Below are positions 23,725 through 31,059 of a stretch of 33,249 nucleotides of DNA, piece after piece (position 1 is the first letter of the stretch; each line of letters opens with the position of its first letter). The position numbers and the translations under genes were made by a program. This DNA is from Bacteroidaceae bacterium (GTDB lineage Bacteria; Bacteroidota; Bacteroidia; Bacteroidales; Bacteroidaceae): contig JAKSIU010000028.1 in NCBI GenBank assembly GCA_024398615.1, positions 1 through 33,249 on the forward strand, read 5' to 3'. The notes below the pieces were generated by a model, which did not search any database, was not told where the DNA came from, and worked only from the letters and a program-made list of their open reading frames with translations.

Positions 23725-24999
23725 ATGCTGTACTTTGCCAGAGGTTCAAAGTCCGATGCCATAACCCCTGCTGAGGTTCGTGACATTCTGAAGACCGTGT
23801 TTGACGGCATGGGCCCCAGGAAACGCGTCCTTGCCCTGCCGCCCGACTACACCCGTCTGAACTCATACGCAGGTCCCATAACGGAGATGTGCTACGACTA
23901 TTTCGGCAGTGCCCTTACCGATGTCATGCCGGCTCTTGGCACCCATGTGCCCATGACCGACGAACAGATATCGGACATGTTCGGACACACACCAAGAGAG
24001 CTGTTCCGCGTCCATGACTGGCGCAACGATGTGGTCACCGTGGGCGAAGTGCCATCGGACTACATAAGACAGGTATCGGAAGGGAAACTGGAATACAGCT
24101 GGAAGGCTCAGGTCAACAAGTTGCTGCTGGACCCATCGTTCGACCTCATTCTGTCAATAGGCCAGGTCGTGCCGCACGAGGTCATAGGAATGGCCAACTA
24201 CAACAAGAACATATTCGTTGGCGTAGGCGGCTTTGAAGGCATTAACAAAAGCCATTATCTGGGCGCGACATACGGTATGGAACGCATCATGGGACGCGCA
24301 AAGAGCCCCGTACGTGACGTGCTGGAATATGCATCACAGCATTTCATCAAGAACCTGCCCATAGTCTATATCCAGACCGTACTGTCAAAGGGCGATGACG
24401 GCCAGATGAAGTTGCGCGGTCTGTTCATAGGCAATGACTTCGAGTGTTTCCAGCGTGCTGCCGACCTTGCTCTTGAGACCAATTTCATCATGGTCGAAAA
24501 GCCAATCCGGAAGTGTCTGGTCTGGCTTGACCCCAAGGAGTTCATGAGCACATGGCTGGGCAACAAGGCCGTCTACCGTACCCGCATGGCACTGGCTGAC
24601 AATGCCGAACTGATTGTCATGGCTCCCGCCCTGCGTGAGTTCGGCGAGGACAGGACCATAGACACTCTCATACGCAAGTACGGCTACCACGGCACACCCG
24701 CAACACTCAAGGCCGTTGAAGAGAATCAGGACCTGAGGGACAATCTTGGAGCGGCCGCCCATCTCATACACGGTTCCAGCGAAGGCCGGTTCAACATCAC
24801 CTACTGTCCGGGACCCGCCGTAACCAGACAGGAAATCGAGGGCGTAGGCTTCAATTGGGCCAGCCTCGAAGAAACCATGTCAAAATACAGTGTCAACAGC
24901 CTGAAGGACGGCTGGAACACGGTCAACGGTGAAGATATATACTACATTTCCAACCCGGCACTGGGTCTCTGGGCCTATCCGGAACGATTCAAAGATTAA
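23725..24999 (+). CDS. LarA-like nickel-pincer racemase/epimerase (DUF2088 family)
   Basis: A 424-residue homologue of lactate racemase LarA, which uses a nickel-pincer nucleotide to racemise or epimerise 2-hydroxy acids by hydride transfer. The N-terminal PDYTR (40-44), GTH (72-74) and HD (97-98) motifs are present. GQVVPHEVIG gives His151, YNKN gives Lys161 and INKSH gives His177. The spacing His-10-Lys-16-His equals that of the catalytic His174, cofactor-bound Lys184 and nickel ligand His200 of LarA, as I recall them. So the cofactor site appears intact. The cofactor genes larB, larC and larE are not in the window. Known relatives act on lactate, malate or gluconate/mannonate; the kinase neighbour favours an aldonate. 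Confidence 0.85.
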   Translation: MLYFARGSKSDAITPAEVRDILKTVFDGMGPRKRVLALPPDYTRLNSYAGPITEMCYDYFGSALTDVMPALGTHVPMTDEQISDMFGHTPRELFRVHDWRNDVVTVGEVPSDYIRQVSEGKLEYSWKAQVNKLLLDPSFDLILSIGQVVPHEVIGMANYNKNIFVGVGGFEGINKSHYLGATYGMERIMGRAKSPVRDVLEYASQHFIKNLPIVYIQTVLSKGDDGQMKLRGLFIGNDFECFQRAADLALETNFIMVEKPIRKCLVWLDPKEFMSTWLGNKAVYRTRMALADNAELIVMAPALREFGEDRTIDTLIRKYGYHGTPATLKAVEENQDLRDNLGAAAHLIHGSSEGRFNITYCPGPAVTRQEIEGVGFNWASLEETMSKYSVNSLKDGWNTVNGEDIYYISNPALGLWAYPERFKD

Positions 25000-25005
25000 A
25001 CCATC

Positions 25006-26139
25006 ATGAAGATAGTATGTGACAATAAGATACCCTTTCTGAAGGGCGCGCTTGAACCATACGCCCAGGTAGTATATCTGCCGGGCAAGGACACAACTCC
25101 CGATGTCGTCAAGGATGCCGATGCCATCATAACCCGCACCCGCACCATCTGCAACGAATCCCTGCTCAAGGACTCGAAGGTGAAGATCATTGCCACAGCT
25201 ACCATAGGCTTTGACCATATCGACACCGCGTGGTGCGAACAGAACGGCATAGAATGGACCAATGCTCCCGGCTGCAATTCATGGTCGGTGCAGCAGTACA
25301 TTGCATCGTTGCTGGTATCGCTGTCACGCACCTACGGCTTCGACCCCAAGCAGAAGACCCTGGGAGTAATAGGCGTTGGAAACGTAGGCAGCAAGGTCGC
25401 CCGCATTGCCGCGCTGCTGGGTTTCAAGGTCATTCTGAACGACCCTCCGCGCCAGCGTCAGGAAGGCCTCAAGGACTTTGTCAGTCTGGATACGCTCATT
25501 GAACAGAGTGACATAATAACCTGCCATGTCCCGCTTCAGCGTGACGGACAGGACTGCACCTTCCATCTGTTTGACAGCGTGCGCATTGCATCACTGCGCA
25601 AGGACCAGATTCTAATAAACAGTTCACGCGGAGAGGTTGTTGACAATCAGGCACTCAAGCAGGCACTCAAGGACAGGACCATTCTTGCAGCATCGCTCGA
25701 TGTATGGGAGAACGAACCGAACCTTGACAGCGAGCTGCTTGACCTTCTGTACACCGGCACCCCGCACATAGCCGGCTATTCTCTTGATGGCAAAGCTGGC
25801 GGCACCACCATGAGCGTCCAGGCAATAGCCCGTTTCCTTGACCTGCCATGTCAGGACTGGGAAGTCAAGGACATTCCCCTGCCCGCCCAGCCTGTCACAT
25901 TCAGCATAGACTGCACCGGTCTCAATCCGCGCCAGGTCCTTGCCCAGGCCATAATGTATACCTACGACATCAAGACCGATGACTCCCGCCTGCGTGCCGA
26001 CATAGGCTCATTCGAGAAGCAGCGCGCCGACTACCCCGTCCGCCGCGAATTCCCGACCTTCACCGTGAAGCTCGAGAACGATGCCACCGGCTGCGCCACC
26101 GTAATCCTGCGCGAAGCCGGCTTCAACATCGCCGAATAA
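25006..26139 (+). CDS. pdxB: 4-phosphoerythronate dehydrogenase
   Basis: NAD-dependent 2-hydroxyacid dehydrogenase of pyridoxal phosphate synthesis, oxidising 4-phospho-D-erythronate. The 377 residues show the Rossmann motif GVGNVG (123-128), the catalytic Arg208 (SSRGEVVD), Glu237 (DVWENEP) and His254 (TPHIAGYS). These fall at the same residue numbers as in E. coli PdxB, as I recall them. The C-terminal dimerisation domain ends the chain (DYPVRREFPTF). It begins 6 bases after the LarA-like gene. The gene for erythrose-4-phosphate dehydrogenase, the usual source of the substrate, is not in the window. Confidence 0.95.
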   Translation: MKIVCDNKIPFLKGALEPYAQVVYLPGKDTTPDVVKDADAIITRTRTICNESLLKDSKVKIIATATIGFDHIDTAWCEQNGIEWTNAPGCNSWSVQQYIASLLVSLSRTYGFDPKQKTLGVIGVGNVGSKVARIAALLGFKVILNDPPRQRQEGLKDFVSLDTLIEQSDIITCHVPLQRDGQDCTFHLFDSVRIASLRKDQILINSSRGEVVDNQALKQALKDRTILAASLDVWENEPNLDSELLDLLYTGTPHIAGYSLDGKAGGTTMSVQAIARFLDLPCQDWEVKDIPLPAQPVTFSIDCTGLNPRQVLAQAIMYTYDIKTDDSRLRADIGSFEKQRADYPVRREFPTFTVKLENDATGCATVILREAGFNIAE

Positions 26140-26149
26140 CCCCAGTATA

Positions 26150-26617
26150 ATGAACTCAGACTGGATAATAAGGCGCGCTACAGAGGCCGATGCAGACCAC
26201 ATCATAGGCTTCCAGCAGCAGATGGCCCTTGAAAGCGAAGGTCTGGAGCTTGACCGAGCCAAATTGGAACCGGGAGTGAAAGCCGCCCTGAAAGACCCCA
26301 CGAAAGGCGAATACCTGCTGGTCTCCAGACGGACCGATTCCGGCCTGACCATTGCAGGCAGCCTGATGCTGACATACGAATGGAGCGACTGGAACAACAG
26401 CCGCTACATGTGGGTCCAGAGCGTCTACATCAGGCCGGAATTCCGCCGTCAAGGTGCCTACAGAGCCCTCTACTCCACCGTCAGAAAGATGGCAAAGGAA
26501 GCCGGCATAAACCAGATACGGCTGTACGTTGACAAGTCCAACGCCACCGGCATCAGCACCTACAAGGCGTTAGGCATGACCCAGAGCCACTACCTGATGT
26601 TCGAGGAAACATTATAA
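26150..26617 (+). CDS. GNAT-family N-acetyltransferase
   Basis: A 155-residue acetyl-CoA-dependent acyltransferase. It opens with the typical IRRATEADADHIIGFQ, has the beta-4 strand WVQSVYIRPEFR, and then the acetyl-CoA pyrophosphate loop RRQGAYRALY (motif A, Q/R-x-x-G-x-A). Late motif B text follows (LYVDKSNATGISTYKALGM). It lacks a signal peptide and is cytoplasmic. The substrate is unknown. It lies 10 bases after pdxB and 19 bases before the plug lipoprotein, so it is probably part of the same transcript. Confidence 0.92.
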   Translation: MNSDWIIRRATEADADHIIGFQQQMALESEGLELDRAKLEPGVKAALKDPTKGEYLLVSRRTDSGLTIAGSLMLTYEWSDWNNSRYMWVQSVYIRPEFRRQGAYRALYSTVRKMAKEAGINQIRLYVDKSNATGISTYKALGMTQSHYLMFEETL

Positions 26618-26636
26618 ACAGAAATTCTTTACCGCC

Positions 26637-27098
26637 ATGACAAATAAGGGAAACTTCTTATCCGGCACGATAGCGGCCACCGCTCTTTCCATAGTGTTGC
26701 TCTGTTCATGTAAGACAACTCACACAGTTGAGGAATACACAGCCGATGAAATCACCATGGGCTATAATGGCGTGGATGCCGATACCAACAACTTTGCCGT
26801 CTCCAAGGTCAAACCATCGGAAGAGAAATCAGTCAAGTCATATTCCAACATGTATGACTACCTGCAGGGCCGGGTTCCGGGCCTGACCATAAGAAACGGC
26901 AACATCACAATCCGCGGCATAGGCACCAACGGCGACAGCAGCCCGCTCATTCTGGTAGATGGTCTGGAAACCAGCGACATCTCAAACATAGACCCTCAGT
27001 TCGTTTCATCGGTCGAGGTTCTCAAGGACGCATCGGCCTCCATGTACGGTGTCCGCGGAGCAAACGGAGTGATCCTGATCACGACGAAGAAGAAGTGA
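26637..27098 (+). CDS. Plug-only lipoprotein (SusC-type TonB receptor plug without barrel)
   Basis: A 153-residue protein with a lipoprotein signal: a hydrophobic stretch to LLCSC, with Cys25 the likely lipidated residue. From about residue 70 it is a TonB-dependent receptor plug domain of the SusC type (YLQGRVPGLTIRNG, ITIRGIGT, SPLILVDGLE, SVEVLKDASASMYGVRGANG, ILITTKK). The gene stops right after the plug. No 22-strand barrel follows in any frame, because the next sequence is an AT-rich gap and a WYL regulator. It is complete at both ends and has a proper signal, so it looks like a designed small protein rather than a decayed receptor. Function unknown. Confidence 0.9.
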   Translation: MTNKGNFLSGTIAATALSIVLLCSCKTTHTVEEYTADEITMGYNGVDADTNNFAVSKVKPSEEKSVKSYSNMYDYLQGRVPGLTIRNGNITIRGIGTNGDSSPLILVDGLETSDISNIDPQFVSSVEVLKDASASMYGVRGANGVILITTKKK

Positions 27099-27155
27099 AC
27101 AAAACCTTAACAATCTCCACCTGAAGTTATAACCCACTATTTTCAAAAAAAAATA

Positions 27156-27185
27156 CAGGTGCATAAATATTTTAAGCACCACCTG
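27156..27185. promoter_or_regulatory. Palindromic operator candidate upstream of the WYL regulator
   Basis: CAGGTGC at 27156-27162 faces GCACC at 27176-27180 and then ACCTG at 27181-27185. The inner bases add a further TAAA/TTTA pairing around 27169. The inverted repeat is centred about 33 bases before the predicted transcription start, so it would cover the -33 region. This is a natural place for autorepression by the regulator encoded just downstream. It could instead be a weak terminator hairpin of the upstream operon, but no T-run directly follows it. Confidence 0.4.
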
Positions 27186-27187
27186 AT

Positions 27188-27195
27188 TATTTTTG
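27188..27195 (+). promoter_or_regulatory. -7 element upstream of the WYL regulator gene
   Basis: TATTTTTG matches TAnnTTTG. Transcription would begin near 27202, 14 bases before the ATG at 27216. The GGAGGA at 27195-27200 would then lie upstream of the transcript and not act as a ribosome binding site. Confidence 0.5.
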
Positions 27196-27215
27196 GAGGA
27201 AAATAATGGGCAGAC

Positions 27216-27770
27216 ATGAATATATCAGACAGAGTCAGGACATTCTTCTGGATTACCAGCACCATCAAGAGGTGCAGTCCGATATCCCTGAAGGAAATAA
27301 ACAGGCAGTGGATTTCCACCGATTTGAGCAATGGCCAGACATTTGACAGGAACACATTCAGACATCATCTGGACAGCATTGAAGATATTTTCGGAATTGT
27401 CATAGGCTATTCCAGCAGCGGTTATTCCATTGCCGATGCCAATGCAGTCAACACGCAAAGCCTGCAGGAATTTCTAGTCAGCCACGTCCAGAACATTGAT
27501 TTCTGCACCAAATTCCACGATTTGGGTTCCAAGCTGCAGACTGAAGACATCCCAGGTGGAGCCCAATACCTCGACGATATAGGCACGGCTTTATCGGGCA
27601 ACCGACGTCTGCGGATAGAACACAGGAAATTCATTGATGACAATTCGAAAAGCCTTACTGTTGAACCCTATTGCAACATACAGCATGCATATCTTAGTCG
27701 TTGCGTGATCTGTTCGAAGGAATCGTCTATCGGGATGATAGACGGTATCTTGTACCACTTTGAAGAATAA
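27216..27770 (+). CDS. Short WYL-domain transcriptional regulator
   Basis: A 184-residue protein resembling the N-terminal two-thirds of Bacteroidales WYL regulators. Residues 1-75 look like the winged helix-turn-helix (start MNISDRVRTFFWITSTIKR, then SLKEINRQW and RNTFRHHLDSIEDIFGI). A WYL-type core follows at about 120-170 (RRLRIEHRKFIDDNSKS, TVEPYCNIQHAYL). Family members are usually about 300 residues and carry a C-terminal WCX domain, which is missing: a stop follows soon after DGILYHFEE. It may be a shortened functional repressor or a decayed gene. It lies 110 bases upstream of hsdR on the same strand. WYL regulators such as BrxR and CapW are known controllers of phage-defence genes. 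Confidence 0.75.
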   Translation: MNISDRVRTFFWITSTIKRCSPISLKEINRQWISTDLSNGQTFDRNTFRHHLDSIEDIFGIVIGYSSSGYSIADANAVNTQSLQEFLVSHVQNIDFCTKFHDLGSKLQTEDIPGGAQYLDDIGTALSGNRRLRIEHRKFIDDNSKSLTVEPYCNIQHAYLSRCVICSKESSIGMIDGILYHFEE

Positions 27771-27774
27771 ATAC

Positions 27775-27782
27775 TATTTTTG
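27775..27782 (+). promoter_or_regulatory. -7 element upstream of hsdR
   Basis: TATTTTTG matches TAnnTTTG and lies five bases after the stop codon of the WYL gene. It predicts a transcript starting near 27789 with a leader of about 90 bases before the hsdR ATG. A TTTG at 27759-27762 is too close to be a normal -33 element. This would give the restriction-modification genes a promoter separate from that of the regulator. Confidence 0.45.
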
Positions 27783-27880
27783 TCAAAATTGATGTCTCAG
27801 ACGATTGGGACTATGTTTCTGATCATTCCAGACTGAGGCAAACATGCAAACAATTGGGATGGAGCCCCCACTATATTGAT

Positions 27881-30800
27881 ATGAAATTCAACGAAGCAAC
27901 CAGAGTTCAGATGCCAGCGCTTGTTCACCTTACAAGGCTTGGCTATTCCTACTTCGGTAAGATTCACGAAGAAGATGCTGGAATTATTTATGATGCAGAC
28001 ACAAATATCCTTCTAAAAGTCTTCAAAGAGCAGTTCGCCAAGCTTAATCCCGGAAAGGAAGGACTGGCCGAACAGACCTTGAAGGATATCCGACTGGAGT
28101 TGAACAATGATGATCTCGGTCGTTCTTTTTACAAACGACTGCAATCAGTTTCACCGATCAGACTGATTGATTATGAAAATCCGTCCAACAACACATTCCA
28201 ATTTACAGCTGAGTTCACCTGCAGGAATGGAGAAGACAATTTCCGTCCGGACATCACATTGTTCATAAACGGTCTTCCTTTGGTCTTTATTGAAGTCAAG
28301 AAACCGAATAACTATGGCGGTATGGTGGCTGAAGCCAACCGAATGACGCTGCAGCGTTTCCCGAACAAAAAGTTCCGCAGGTTCATCAACATTACCCAGC
28401 TGATGATATTCTCCAACAATATGGAGTATGATGCCAAGGGCGGTGTAGTTCCTATTGAGGGTGCCTTCTATTGTACTGGCGCCAGAAATAAAGCCCCATT
28501 CAATTGTTTCAGGGAAGAGAATGTCGGAGGGTATGAAGTTGCTCCATTTATCCAGGATTTTCCATATAGTGATATAGATTCAGTACAGGAAGCTAAGATC
28601 CTTCAGGACTTCAACTGTCAGGTTATACATACCCACGTTGAGTATCAGTCAAATCTGAAAGTCAACACACCAACTAACAGAGTCCTGACATCCATGTGTT
28701 CAAAGGAACGTTTGTTGTTTCTTCTCAAATACGGAATTGCCTATGTAAAGAGCGAAAGAGAAGTTGACGGAAAGATTGAATCAACGGACCAGAAGCACAT
28801 AATGCGGTATCAGCAAATGTTTGCCGCACTTGCAATCCGTCAAAAGCTCTCCGAAGGAATTAAGTCTGGCATTGTATGGCACACACAGGGTAGCGGTAAA
28901 ACGGCTCTGTCGTTCTATCTGTCGTACATCCTGACGGACTTCTACGCAAAGCAGAACAAGGTGCCGAAGTTCTATTTTATCGTTGATAGACTGGACCTTC
29001 TTGAACAGGCAACACAGGAATTTGAGGCTCGTGGTCTGGTGGTATCCACAGCAAACAGCCGTAAGGAATTGATGGACCAGTTTAGAGACAACCAAGCTCA
29101 AAACAATCTTTCCGGACAGGCTGAGATAACGGTTGTCAACATACAGCGATTTGCCGAAGACAAGGAGAAAATAAACCTCAACACCTACGCAACCAATCTT
29201 CAGCGCATTTTCATTCTTGATGAAGCACACAGAGGTTACAAACCCGGTGGCTGTTTTCTGGCCAATCTGTTTGACGCAGACCCTGACGCAATAAAAATTG
29301 CCCTTACAGGTACGCCATTGCTGGCTGAAGAACGTTCGTCATGCAAAGTGTTCGGTGATTATCTGCACACATACTACTATGACAGATCTATTCAGGACGG
29401 ATATACACTAAAGATTATCCGTGAGGATATTGAAACATCCTACAGGGAACGCATCAATGAGGCATTTGACAAGCTTGATGTCCTTGTTCAAAAGAAGGAA
29501 ATCAAGAAATCTGATATCATAGAGCATGAGAAATATGTCAAGGAACTACTGCGGTACATGATTACCGACCTGCAGAACTTCAGAGACATCCAAGGTGACC
29601 AGACTCTTGGCGGAATGATTATCTGTGAGACCAGCGGTCAGGCCAGAAAGCTCTATGAATTCTTCAATGAGATTCAGGATGAATTGAACGAGACCCGTAC
29701 TGAGAAATTGAAACTGAAGGCAGGATTGATTCTATACGATTCGGATGACAAAGAAACACGAAAGCAGATTGTCAAGAACTTCAAGAAGAACATGACAATA
29801 GATATGCTTATTGTGTTCAATATGCTGCTCACCGGATTCGATGCGCCACGTCTGAAACGCTTATATTTCGGTCGTAAAATGAAAGACCACAATCTGCTTC
29901 AGGCAATCACACGTGTCAACAGACCTTATCCCGGTATGAAAAACGGATTTCTGATTGACTTTGCCGACATAAAGCAGAATTTTCAGGAAACCAATGAAGC
30001 ATACATGCTTGAGCTGAACAGATTCAATGATGTTGACGTTCAGGGCAAGCCTATTACAGACACTTTCACTTCGGTCATTGAGGACAAGGATGAAATCATT
30101 GCTCAGATGAAGGAAATCAAGCAAATCTTGTTTGACTATTCATACGATAATGCTGAAGATTTCTCATCCGAGATTTCAACTCTTGAAGACAAGATACAGT
30201 TGCTTGAACTTAAGAAAGCCCTTAATTCAGCAAAAGACATGGCGAATCTTGTCCGTACTTTCGGTGATGATGACATGAAGGAACGTTTTGCCAAGGTTGA
30301 GATAACCAAACTGCCCACTCTGATACAGGAAGTCCAACGTAGGATCGACATGATTAACCAGAAGGAGGCATTTGAGACATCGGAAGAGACCAAGCTTCAT
30401 ATCAATGAAGCGATGCTGAACGTTGAATTCAGGTTCTCCAACATAGGCTCTGAGGAGATGAAGATGATGGGCTCCGATGATGACTTGAAGAACAAATTCC
30501 AGTGTGCCATACATGCATTTTTGGATAATGTGGACCCAGATGATCCGGAATTCATCACCATACAGGAGGCCTTCCGTCAAAGATTCAAGGAACACGGCTT
30601 TACTGTTGACAGTATGGCAAAGTTTAACGAGCAGACAGCCGCACTTGATGAAATCCTTCAGAAACTGAAAGTTCTGGAGAACAAGAACCGCCTACTTCTG
30701 AAGAAATATAACGGTGACGCGAAGTTTGCCCGTGTCCATAAACGTATCCGGGAAGAGAACGAGAAGCGCAAGCAGGAAAAGAAGCAACTCCTTTTCTCTC

Positions 30801-31048
30801 AATATGATGATGACATCATGCAGATGCTGATAGCTATCAAAAACAATGTTGACTCTAAAGTTTATGATAGAAACGACATATTGAAAAAGGATGCCTACTT
30901 TGAGCAGACTGTTCTTGTGCAGATCAACAACTGTGTTATGCAGTATTTTCCAACGCTCCAGCCGGAATATGAGGATTACAAATTCATTGAGAGAAGAATT
31001 TCTCAGCAGTACCTGCAGCAATATAACGCGACATACGCTTACGCATAA
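27881..31048 (+). CDS. hsdR: Type I restriction enzyme, R subunit
   Basis: The motor and nuclease subunit of a type I restriction-modification complex: translocates unmodified DNA with ATP and cuts it. The 1,055-residue protein has the N-terminal nuclease motif (PDITLFINGLPLVFIEVKK, with Asp and Glu-x-Lys near residues 125-140). The SF2 motor has Walker A TQGSGKTALS near 334, DEAHRG near 447, LTGTPL near 475 and motif VI QAITRVNRPYPG near 675. A long helical C-terminal part rich in Lys and Glu probably binds the M2S core. I chose the ATG at 27881 (MKFNEATRVQMP), the usual family start; a TTG at 27854 is in frame but less likely. Confidence 0.96.
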   Translation: MKFNEATRVQMPALVHLTRLGYSYFGKIHEEDAGIIYDADTNILLKVFKEQFAKLNPGKEGLAEQTLKDIRLELNNDDLGRSFYKRLQSVSPIRLIDYENPSNNTFQFTAEFTCRNGEDNFRPDITLFINGLPLVFIEVKKPNNYGGMVAEANRMTLQRFPNKKFRRFINITQLMIFSNNMEYDAKGGVVPIEGAFYCTGARNKAPFNCFREENVGGYEVAPFIQDFPYSDIDSVQEAKILQDFNCQVIHTHVEYQSNLKVNTPTNRVLTSMCSKERLLFLLKYGIAYVKSEREVDGKIESTDQKHIMRYQQMFAALAIRQKLSEGIKSGIVWHTQGSGKTALSFYLSYILTDFYAKQNKVPKFYFIVDRLDLLEQATQEFEARGLVVSTANSRKELMDQFRDNQAQNNLSGQAEITVVNIQRFAEDKEKINLNTYATNLQRIFILDEAHRGYKPGGCFLANLFDADPDAIKIALTGTPLLAEERSSCKVFGDYLHTYYYDRSIQDGYTLKIIREDIETSYRERINEAFDKLDVLVQKKEIKKSDIIEHEKYVKELLRYMITDLQNFRDIQGDQTLGGMIICETSGQARKLYEFFNEIQDELNETRTEKLKLKAGLILYDSDDKETRKQIVKNFKKNMTIDMLIVFNMLLTGFDAPRLKRLYFGRKMKDHNLLQAITRVNRPYPGMKNGFLIDFADIKQNFQETNEAYMLELNRFNDVDVQGKPITDTFTSVIEDKDEIIAQMKEIKQILFDYSYDNAEDFSSEISTLEDKIQLLELKKALNSAKDMANLVRTFGDDDMKERFAKVEITKLPTLIQEVQRRIDMINQKEAFETSEETKLHINEAMLNVEFRFSNIGSEEMKMMGSDDDLKNKFQCAIHAFLDNVDPDDPEFITIQEAFRQRFKEHGFTVDSMAKFNEQTAALDEILQKLKVLENKNRLLLKKYNGDAKFARVHKRIREENEKRKQEKKQLLFSQYDDDIMQMLIAIKNNVDSKVYDRNDILKKDAYFEQTVLVQINNCVMQYFPTLQPEYEDYKFIERRISQQYLQQYNATYAYA

Positions 31049-31059
31049 AAAGACGACCT

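Noticed and set aside
27206-27346. A 46-codon frame starting MGRHEYIRQSQ with GGAGGA five bases upstream, overlapping the WYL gene in another frame
   Set aside because: The predicted transcript starts after the GGAGGA, so it would not be a ribosome binding site, and the frame that resembles WYL regulators starts at 27216.
27844-27879. An 11-codon micro-frame ending one base before the hsdR ATG, a possible leader peptide
   Set aside because: Too short to tell from chance, with no ribosome binding site or attenuator structure seen.
27764-27880. In-frame upstream extension of hsdR and possible frameshifted remainder of the WYL gene
   Set aside because: There is no ATG in it, it does not resemble the WCX domain, and the -7 element at 27775 lies inside it.
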